From: Wolfiporia cocos
Lineage: Eukaryota; Basidiomycota; Agaricomycetes; Polyporales; Phaeolaceae
Direction of reading: 5' to 3'
Assembly (NCBI GenBank): GCA_029448655.1
Contig: JACCLO010000025.1
Coordinates: 1-64,000, forward strand
Length of the DNA: 64,000 bases
This document shows positions 57,035 through 64,000 of this stretch, piece by piece; position 1 is the stretch's first letter; each line of letters opens with the position of its first letter. The position numbers and the translations under genes are program-made. The notes beneath the pieces were generated by a model. The model was not told where the DNA came from. It ran no database searches and saw only the letters and a list, made by a program, of their open reading frames with translations.

Positions 57035-59027
57035 AACCTCCCCCTCCTATATCGCAGACCGTCCTCGGTCGTTTCCCCTACTTCTACTCCTTCCTTTCCA
57101 TCGTAGAGAGCGGCTTCCGCTTTGATCCTCTCTTTTACTTCGTCGTGGGTGATACCCTTGACTACAGTGTAGAATGAGGATCGCAGCCTTTCTGCGCTAT
57201 CTTGGACGAAGAGGTGTGGCTTCAGGACGACTTGCCCTTCGAGGTGATCCTTGTCGTTGCCATGATCACTTCTTCGGGAAAGCCCGTCGGCCCTTCCATT
57301 GGTCTTCCCGGGGATGTGCACGAGTTGTAGGTCATACTCAGCAAGTTCCGTCATCCACCGGGCTTGTCGCGGATTAATTTTCTGTGGAGTCTTAAAATAT
57401 TCTAGGTTCTTATGGTCCGTTAGTACTTCTACAGGGTGTTTGCCACCCATTACGAAATGCCGCCATTCATCAAGTGCGCGCATGATGGCAAGGAGTTCTC
57501 TGTCGTAGATCTCGTAGTTCCGTTCTGCCGGTAGCATTGTCTTACTCTGGTAGGCGATGGGTTTCCAGACACCGTCCTGTTTCTGCATGAGGCAGGCTCC
57601 AGTTGCGAAGTCTGAAGAGTCTGCCTCGATGCGGAAAGGATCGTCGTCGTTTGGTATCCCTAACACGGGTGCTTCGATAAATATTTTTTTAACTTATCGA
57701 AACACTCTTGTTCCGCCGTACCCCACTGCCAAGTCGTGTCCTTGGTTAGGTTTATCAGTGGGCGCGCTACCGTGGAGAACTTGGGAATGAATCTCCGGTA
57801 GAAGTTGGCAAATCCTATGAAGGACTGCACTTCTTTCCTGTTCCGAGGTGCGGGCCATTCGGCCACTGCCGCCACCTTCGCGGGGTCCATACGGATTTCC
57901 TCGTGAGAGATTATGTGTCCCAAGTATTCTACTTCTGACTTCAGAAACTCGCATTTCTCTGGTTTACAGGTTAGCTTGTTTTGACGGAGAACGAGCAGAA
58001 CCTTGCGCAGGATCTCTTTATGTTCTGCCTCGGTTTCCGTGAAAACAAGTATGTCGTCTAAATATACAATGACCTTTCCAGTCAGGATCAGGTCTCGGAA
58101 GATGTCATTCATCAAAGTCTGGAACGTGCCCGGTGCGTTGCACATTCCAAAGAACATTACTAAGGGTTCGTATAATCCTCTATTAGTGATGAAGGCGGCT
58201 TTTTCTTCGTCGCCTTCTTTGATTCTGACGTTCGTGTATCCCCAACGAATGTCCAATTTAGAGAAGTACTTAGCTCGTTTCAGCTTGTTGAGTAGCTCCG
58301 TGATCAGAGGGAGCGGGTACCGGTTCTTCTTGGTCATCTGGTTCAACTTCCAATAGTCCTGAATGGGTCTTAGTTTCCCATCCTTCTTCTTGACGAAGAA
58401 GAATGGTGCCCCCCATGGTGACTTGGATGGTCGGATTCGTCCAGTCCGTAGCTGTTCTTCTAAGAAGTCGTCTAACGCCTCTTGTTCTCGGGGCGATAGG
58501 GCATAGATCTTGCCGGCGTAGGGTTCGGAGTTCGGTAGGAGTTCTATGGCGTGATCCCACAGTCGTCTTTCGGGAAGTTGGTCGAATTCCGTTTCCTTAA
58601 ACACGTCTTCGAATTCGTGTAAGTACTCGGGGACCACTTCCTCGAAAGTCTTGGCTTCCGTGGTTTTGCCGGTGGCAATGGCGATCTCAGTTGCCTTCGT
58701 CGCGCGGACTCGCTCAGCGATGTCGGCCCGGCATTCTTCCCTGTTTCGTATCCAGGCGTCAGCAAAGATATAATATATATGGTCACCATCCTCAATCTGC
58801 TCGTGTTCGCAGTCGCAGGTGAAGGTGATTTGGCGTTTCTTCCAGTTGATGGTGGGGTTGTGGTCTTCCAACCAATCGAAGCCGAGGAATATGTTGGCCG
58901 AGCTCAGCTTGGTGACGTGGAACTTGCGCGTTTCCAAATGCGTGTCGATCTGCATTTGGAGTTCGACATAGTGCGTCATTTTGCCCGCAGCGTTGGTACT
59001 ACCGTCAGCGTTGTACAGTTTGACGGG
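57031..59027 (-). pseudogene. Protease end, reverse transcriptase and RNase H, right family A copy
   Basis: The frame 59027-57660 covers the end of the protease (IFLGFDWLEDHNP) and RT with YLDDILVF (about 58065-58045). It breaks at an A-run near 57690 (seven A where the left copy has six). The frame 57666-57031 continues with RNase H (FRIEADSSDFATGACL, DRELLAIMRALDEWRHFVMG, HIPGKTNGRADGLSRR) up to a +2 lesion near 57035. RT and RNase H catalytic residues are present. The homopolymer shifts could be assembly errors. Confidence 0.88.
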
Positions 59028-59654
59028 TCAGTCTAGTGGGAGTTGCTCGAGTTTGTGTTCCTCCACGTAGGCGCGACTGATGACCGATCCCGTTGAACCG
59101 GAGTCTATCAGTGCCTTTGTGAAGAGGGCGCGTCCGTCAGGGCGGTGGAGGGTGATCGGTACTTCGATCTGCCTTCCCCGTTTTCCCGTCTGGATTACCA
59201 CTACATTCCCTCTGAGTTTCTCACCAGTAGAGCCGAACCCCTGTGTTCCGCGTCTGATTTCCCTAATGCTTTTTACTATGCGCGTGTCTGGTGTCATATT
59301 GCATTCGAGTATAAACTGGGCGATTCTGTCCCCGTACTCGACCTGATAATCTGTTCCAGTCTGATTATTCAGTATGACTTTTAGCCGGCCGGTGTAGTCT
59401 TCGTCGACTACCCCGGCCTCCACATCGACTCCCTTCAAGGCGAGCCCGGATCGTGGAGCTATGCGGCCGTATACACCGGGTGGCATTCGGATCATTATGC
59501 CGGTATCCACGGTGATACGTTTCCCATTGGGTATAATGACTTCCTCCGCAGAGTGAAGATCGTAACCCGCAGCACCTTCGCTTTTGCGCTCAGGGGGGAT
59601 TTCCCACGGGTGGTCTAAGTATATGTCGAGCGTGACAGCCTTCTTCTTGGCTCG
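59028..59654 (-). pseudogene. dUTPase and protease active-site segment, right family A copy
   Basis: Reading on from the TGA at 59655, the frame shows dUTPase motif 1 (GAAGYDLHSAEE), motif 2 (PRSGLALK), motif 3 (GVVDEDYTGR), motif 4 (YGDRIAQFI) and motif 5 (RGTQGFGSTGEK). The protease active site LIDSGSTGSVISRAY follows. It ends at TGA 59028-59030, an Arg position in the left copy. All dUTPase catalytic residues are intact in both copies, which suggests the domain was under selection while the element was active. Confidence 0.92.
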
Positions 59655-62043
59655 TCAACGCCGCACTTTCTTTTCCGTCTTTTTCTGGACTGTAGGCTCA
59701 GATGTGTCTGCCATCTGCACATCTGAGTCTACAACCGGGTCTACGTCCATTGGCACATAGTTTACATTGTTTACAATAGAGGAGGAATTAAGCACCGTTT
59801 TATCCTCCCGCCAAGCTCCGGTGGGAGGCTCCTCTGAGGCTGTTACAAACAAATCGTCGGAGCATGTTGAAGCTCCGTCATCGTCACCAGGCGCCAAATC
59901 TACTGAACGTGGTACAGATACGTAATCAAATATCGGGGCCCCGGTTCCTAGCCCATATAGTCCATCCACCGGTTCGTTACCCTCCGTGGCAGAGTCGGAG
60001 ATAGAGACATTTACTGGTTCCTCGATCTCCAGAACTGAAAATTTATTATTAGAGAGGGGACGTACCTGAGTGAATCCGGCTTCCTTCGCAGCCTCCGGAT
60101 TTTCCTTGCCCCAAGCAGACACCATTCGCACGAAGTCTTCCTGGGATACTTCCCCGAGGACTTTTTCTGCTGGTGGTGCTTCGACGGCCTGGCGGGTGCG
60201 CGCCGGTTGTGAGGGTCCGGCACCGGTGTTCCCTCCACTGGTAGCTGCTCGGGGCTTCCAGTTGGGTTGGTGCCAGACGGGCTTGTTGCAGCCCTTCCCT
60301 GGTGCCTCTGCTTGTGTCTTGCTGCAAGAGTGGCACTTCCTCTTGAGCAAGTTGGCCCGTTCTTCTGCGGTGGGCTCGGACCGCGTGGTTCCCGATGACG
60401 ATGTTGTCGCCTGACCTTTCCCTTTGTCGGTGACACCCTTACCCGTGTCACGACCGTGGCGCAGTTTTTCCTCGTCGCGGAGACGACGCATCGCATTGTC
60501 CGTACGGAGGATAGCTTGTTTCCAAGATTCGTAGTCTTCCGGAATCTGGACATTGTATCCCCGTTGCGATTTGTCGTTTACCGTGGCGGCGACGAAGGCG
60601 GAATGTACTGCCGTGTAGATCTCCTTTGGGATGGCGGAGGTGACCCAGTGATGAACAATCTGGTTCTCCTTGTCGTATTTCGCCTCCGAAAGAAGTCTTT
60701 CCAGCTCCTGGAAGTACTCCTCGCCCTTACCAATGGTCATACTGAGCTTTTCCGCTGCAACCGCCGACTTCTTTTCCAGGTCGGGGTCGTCGAACTTCTG
60801 GTGGAGTTCCCAGATGAAGCGGAGCCAGCTTAGGTGCCATTGCCCGTCACGGTAATGTTCCCGCGTGAAAGCCGTTACCCACGAGTCTACCTTCGGTCCC
60901 CGTATCAACGAGATAGCCGTGCCGATTTTCTTGCTGTCTGTGAAGAGCAGCGGCTGGTTGTCGTCGATGTACAATTTAAGGCGCATTACCCAGGCGATGA
61001 AGTTCTCGCCGGTGAAGGGTTCGGGTTCTCGCACCTTGGACTTGTATCGGGGGTCGGGCTGCGGCTCCGGGAGCATGGAGTACGTGTCCCATTGCGAGCT
61101 AGCCGGTTTCTCGGGCTGCCACATCGATGCTCGTGTTCCCTGAAGAGGCGCGGCTCTCCTGGTGTTCGCGCGCACGTTTGCGGGGGGAGCCAACGGAGGG
61201 ACCGGGTTGCCAAATAAGTCCATGCGGGGGCGCGCTTCCGGGGGTTGTGCTGCCATAACCGAGTAGGGGACCTGGGGTGTGAGGACCGGGGGAGTGTAGC
61301 CTGGCAGGAAGGGGTTCGTCTGCCGGGTGCCCGCGTTCGAGGCCGGACGGGTTGCCGAGTTCACCGGTGGGGGAGATCCCATATGAACGGACCTCACCCA
61401 ATTTTCGACCGGTCGGAAACGTTCTTCCAGAACCAATGGTACTGACCGACGGGGGGCGGAGTGCTGGCTGTGTAACGAAGCCGCGTCTCCTGCTGCAAGG
61501 GCGTCTGCTTGGAGGCGTTGTGCCTCCCGCAGGAACCTTGCTCCCATGTCGGCGTTCCACACACCGGTTTGAACCATTGTAGCAGCTACCGTTTGACACC
61601 GAAAACTGAAGTCCGCCGAGGTTGGGTTGGGCAGGAATGCCCACTGCATGGCTAGGGGTGAGTCGATGTGACCGAGGGGGGGTTGCTGCGCGGATCGTGT
61701 TCGACTGTTCCTGGGCTAGGTGGAGTGCATAGTCCAACCTCTCAATGCCGGGACCTTGGTCTTCGACCGACCCTCCCTGGACTAGTGAGCGAGCGGGGCA
61801 GTATTCTCCAATGGTCTCTGTGTGTACCGGGGCGACTTCTACATTTGGTCGGGGGGCATGAATGCTGTCTGCCACCGACAGGAGCGCGAAGTCGTCCGGG
61901 AGACCATGCACCTGGTAGTTCACCCACTGCCCTGGGTGAAATGGGTTGCTGGAGGCGACGGAGCCCGGGAGCGGGACGCCAGCCAGGGTCGGAGGTTCGG
62001 GGCGCGGGTTGCGGATGTAGTCGAGGTTGTGTGGGGAGGCCAT
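59655..62043 (-). pseudogene. Gag of right family A copy (one frameshift)
   Basis: The start MASPHNLDYIRNPRPEPPTL at 62043 is the first Met after the leader. The frame changes in a seven-C run near 61680 and then stays open from about 61649 to the TGA at 59655. The central part (PFTGENFIAWVMRLKLYI, WLRFIWELHQKFDDPDLEKK, EYFQELERLLSEA) matches the retrotransposon Gag capsid domain. A Pro-rich linker precedes it. The CHSC-x11-C-x5-H cluster (about 60335-60275) is the likely nucleic-acid-binding site. A C-terminal acidic stretch and the basic KKTEKKVRR lead into dUTPase. Confidence 0.87.
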
Positions 62044-62794
62044 TGTATTGGAACGAAGGTGTATGTATGAAATGCAGAGTCGCGAAAAACAGCGCTACCC
62101 GCCCACTGTGGATCAGCCTATAGCTGCGATCGGGGTGGTAACTAGAAACTGTTTCTCCACTCTATTCAGAGACCACCTCTTTTCAGAGGGGCGCCAAGAA
62201 ACGCCAAGGGGTTTTCAGCCCAAGGCCGGCAAGTAATCTCTGCCTCCAAAACCTCGTCCAGCCCCGAAGCTAATTCGGGATACCGGGGGCACGGGATCTA
62301 AACCCTTGGGATGGAGGGTCTAAAAATTATCGTATTTGGGCCAAGTGGCCGTATGGACAGGCTGTGTCGCGCCTCTTCAGCCGCCTGGTGGGGCGCTGGG
62401 TTGTATAGTAACGGGGGGGCAGTAATGCCCGTATAGTTGGCGCGGTAATGCGCATAAATAGGTGCCCAGTGCCTCTGTAATCTGCCGTAGGGCCCCTTAA
62501 CGCCTTTGATTATTACGCGTCGGGTGCACAATTACTACGGTGGGGGTGTAACCCAAAGCCTTTATGCCGCGTTGCACGACGGTGGCCCAGTAGCTTAGAA
62601 GCAACGGTAGGAGAGGTCCCCTACACGCTGTTCACAAGTGTATTCCCCCAGAACCCTGTTCCCTTGTCCCTGGGATACGGGAGGATAAGAGTTTTAACAC
62701 CCGAATCGACCGAAGTCAACTCGAGGGCGAAGAAACAATGCACTTTACCCCTAGTGCGCCGGGGTTGATCTGGAATGAACTCAGATCGGGGTGG
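62044..62794 (-). other. Leader (5' untranslated region) of right family A copy
   Basis: About 750 bases lie between the putative priming site and the gag start, G/C-rich with runs such as GGGGGGG at 62413-62419. No coding frame with a known domain is present. It probably holds packaging and translation signals, but none can be pointed to. Confidence 0.55.
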
Positions 62795-62805
62795 AGACTC
62801 GTCTT
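62795..62805 (-). promoter_or_regulatory. Self-priming minus-strand start site (PBS) of family A
   Basis: On the - strand, AAGACGAGTCT begins one base after the 5' LTR end (..TGTGTCA). It is the exact complement of AGACTCGTCTT at 62910-62900 inside the LTR, which lies 27 bases downstream of the TATATA at 62943-62937. No TGG-type tRNA primer site is present. This is the Tf1 arrangement, in which the first 11 bases of the transcript fold back as primer. Confidence 0.8.
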
Positions 62806-62806
62806 A

Positions 62807-63005
62807 TGACACAAGCGCTATCTCAAGCAACTACTCAGGGGAATATTACTCGCGTGGAAGCGTATTCCTAGTCTGAGGCTACTCAAGGCAACAAAGGCCA
62901 AGACGAGTCTGGGGTGTTCCCTGCTCGTCTGGCTGGTATATATGCTCATAGGCTGTTTGTACATGTTTGGCTACTATACAGTATTACGTAAGCTGATAGA
63001 CCGTT
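62807..63005 (-). repeat. 5' LTR of right family A element, R-U5 side, cut by family C insertion
   Basis: It is almost identical to 54943-55133. It stops after GACCGTT, where the family C LTR begins. The remaining U3 part would lie to the right of family C, outside the window. It contains the TATATA box and the 11-base R start. Confidence 0.9.
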
Positions 63006-63514
63006 TGACCCAAGACTTACTTTAGTTAGGTGTTGAGGTCGAAGACGTTAAAGTCGAAGTCGAGTTGGTAGAGCGAGTCAAGTGCAGCAGTAGGTATAGG
63101 CTACAGCGGCGTGTAACAGATTGATAGTTCTAAGGACTTAGGCCTTAGACGTCTCAGTTTATATACATGTAGGGCACTACCTAAGAACTGCCTGCCCTAA
63201 TGCTTGAGGGTCTGTGCGCTGAGCGGTAATGCTCAGCGTTTACAGGATGGTGCCATAATGGCGTGCTTTTGGACTAGCGTAAGCTAGATATGATAAGCGG
63301 GCTAAAGGCCGTAGAGCGTTAACGCGGGGCCGATGACCGGTTAGTTATGACTCATTCTCTAGAACATTCGAGAGGTTTCGAGAAGAGTGATGGTATCGTG
63401 GTTAGGTTTACTAACTACGTTGGATACGACTTATCTTGGGATAAGTCGTAGGAATTCGAAATAAAATGGAGTAAATCCAGGAAAAATTAGGTAAATGCCT
63501 AGAAAACTGTGACA
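63006..63514 (-). repeat. 3' LTR of family C element (509 bp)
   Basis: On the - strand it starts TGTCACAGTTTTCTAGG directly after a purine tract and ends AGTCTTGGGTCA at the break in the family A LTR. A TATATAAAC box lies at about 63170-63160 (- strand). The likely 5-base target duplication is CCGTT (63001-63005); its partner is outside the window. Confidence 0.82.
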
Positions 63515-63530
63515 TTACCCCCTCCTTAGA
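63515..63530 (-). promoter_or_regulatory. Polypurine tract of family C
   Basis: AAGGAGGGGGTAA on the - strand immediately precedes the LTR start TGTCACAG, the expected site for plus-strand priming. Family A (AGAAGAGGGG), family B (AGAGAGGGG) and the TRIM (GAAGGGGAGG) have tracts of the same kind. Confidence 0.75.
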
Positions 63531-63558
63531 TTTTTGTCCCCAAAAAGGGTTAGTATTT

Positions 63559-64000
63559 CTACTTTCCCGTTGAACCAAAACCTCCTTCCTTTCGTGTACC
63601 CATGGATCCATACGTTCTGTCGTATGCTTTGATACCCATGATGTTTTCTTCCGGGTTGGGTGTTGGTAGAATGATCAGCTGAGCAATTTTGTCAGTGTCA
63701 TTGATATGAGCGTAGTCATTACCGAGGTTCCGGATCATGACTTTGATTTCTCCTCTATAGTCCCAGTCGAGGACACCTCCGACGACTAGTAGGTCTTTTA
63801 GAGCCATACTAGATCGTGTCATGAGTTGTCCGTAGTGCCCGTAAGGGGGCAGGAACTTGAGGCCTGTTGGTATTACTGCCAACTTCCCTGGTGGGATTGC
63901 TACGTCAGCGGTTGACTTAATGTCGTAACCGGCTGAATGTGTGGTTCCTTTGGTGGGGAATTGTTCGCCATGCTGTTCAGGGTTGAAGTCCTTGGCAAAG
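63559..64000 (-). CDS. dUTPase domain at the C-terminus of the family C polyprotein (partial)
   Basis: The frame is open from the window edge to the stop at 63559. It shows dUTPase motif 1 (HSAGYDIKSTAD), motif 2 (TRSSMALKD), motif 3 (GGVLDWDYRGEIKV), motif 4 (TDKIAQLII) and motif 5 (RKEGGFGSTGK), the last two residues before the stop being GK. All five motifs are complete and none is damaged. The stop lies 29 bases before the polypurine tract, so this dUTPase is the very end of the polyprotein. In family A the domain sits between Gag and protease. Upstream domains lie outside the window. Confidence 0.9.
   Translation of the reverse strand, partial: FAKDFNPEQHGEQFPTKGTTHSAGYDIKSTADVAIPPGKLAVIPTGLKFLPPYGHYGQLMTRSSMALKDLLVVGGVLDWDYRGEIKVMIRNLGNDYAHINDTDKIAQLIILPTPNPEENIMGIKAYDRTYGSMGTRKEGGFGSTGK

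Larger units (their letters stand above)
54943..63005 (-). mobile_element. Family A chromovirus, right copy, nearly full length, 5' LTR interrupted by family C
   Basis: On the - strand: partial 5' LTR (63005-62807), a putative self-priming site, a 763-base leader, a gag start at 62043, pol to 55276, and a 3' LTR (55313-54943). The order Gag-dUTPase-PR-RT-RNase H-IN-chromo appears to have been one continuous frame of about 2250 codons, as in Tf1. It is interrupted here only by point lesions: extra C in a C-run near 61680, TGA 59655-59657, TGA 59028-59030, extra A near 57690, +2 near 57035, shift near 56940. The flank of its 3' LTR is the transposase gene. Its 5' target flank lies outside the window. 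Confidence 0.93.

Noticed and set aside
57690..61690. Programmed frameshifts in the right family A copy
   Set aside because: The shifts lie in homopolymer runs and differ from the left copy, which keeps frame at the A-run near 2765. Mutation or sequencing error is simpler.

Overview
The window reads as genomic DNA of a filamentous basidiomycete fungus, most likely an Agaricomycete. Host genes are split by GT..AG introns of about 40-60 bases. ERV46 and TAD3 are of fungal type, and the repeats are fungal LTR retrotransposons of the Tf1/sushi chromovirus kind. A Rhizoctonia/Ceratobasidium-like source is a guess only.

Layout. 1-7275: a decayed chromovirus (family A, + strand, 5' end outside the window). 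It encodes Gag, dUTPase, protease, RT, RNase H, integrase and a chromo-like domain, and carries two solo LTRs inside it. It abuts the 3' end of another element (family B). 7540-9895: a small TIGR04076-type gene and, tail to tail with it, a gene that reads as one SET-domain/TAD3 fusion. 12149-13136: a non-autonomous hAT transposon. 13434-40995: a cluster of six paralogous coiled-coil genes (four on the - strand, two on the +). They share a short Arg-Pro-Ser-Leu-Leu N-terminal motif, a Ser-Pro-x-Ser-Ser-Val motif, phase-1/phase-0 intron positions and, in five of six, a HVR..LL.RL motif. The cluster also holds a co-duplicated two-exon small gene (one intact copy, one broken) and an unrelated ERV46 gene.

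41-54 kb is a repeat-rich stretch. It holds a TA-flanked MITE, a putative small secreted protein, tRNA-derived SINE-like sequences, two 1.1-kb solo LTRs with a third nested in one, a second hAT-like MITE, a miniature LTR element (TRIM), and two broken genes. One broken gene is a Tc1/mariner-type transposase whose DNA-binding helix is split by a solo LTR. 54943-63005 is a second, nearly full-length family A chromovirus (- strand). Its 5' LTR is itself interrupted by a third element (family C), which runs off the right end and carries its own dUTPase.

Main points: (1) family A has an 11-base match between its predicted transcript start and the site just inside the 5' LTR, the hallmark of Tf1-type self-priming; (2) two different LTR element families carry complete dUTPase motif sets at different places in their polyproteins; (3) a locally expanded, apparently undescribed coiled-coil family with 21-residue repeats; (4) a SET-TAD3 fusion joined in frame through five canonical introns. 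Intron/exon boundaries were worked out by eye from splice sites, reading frame and paralog comparison; no database search was possible.
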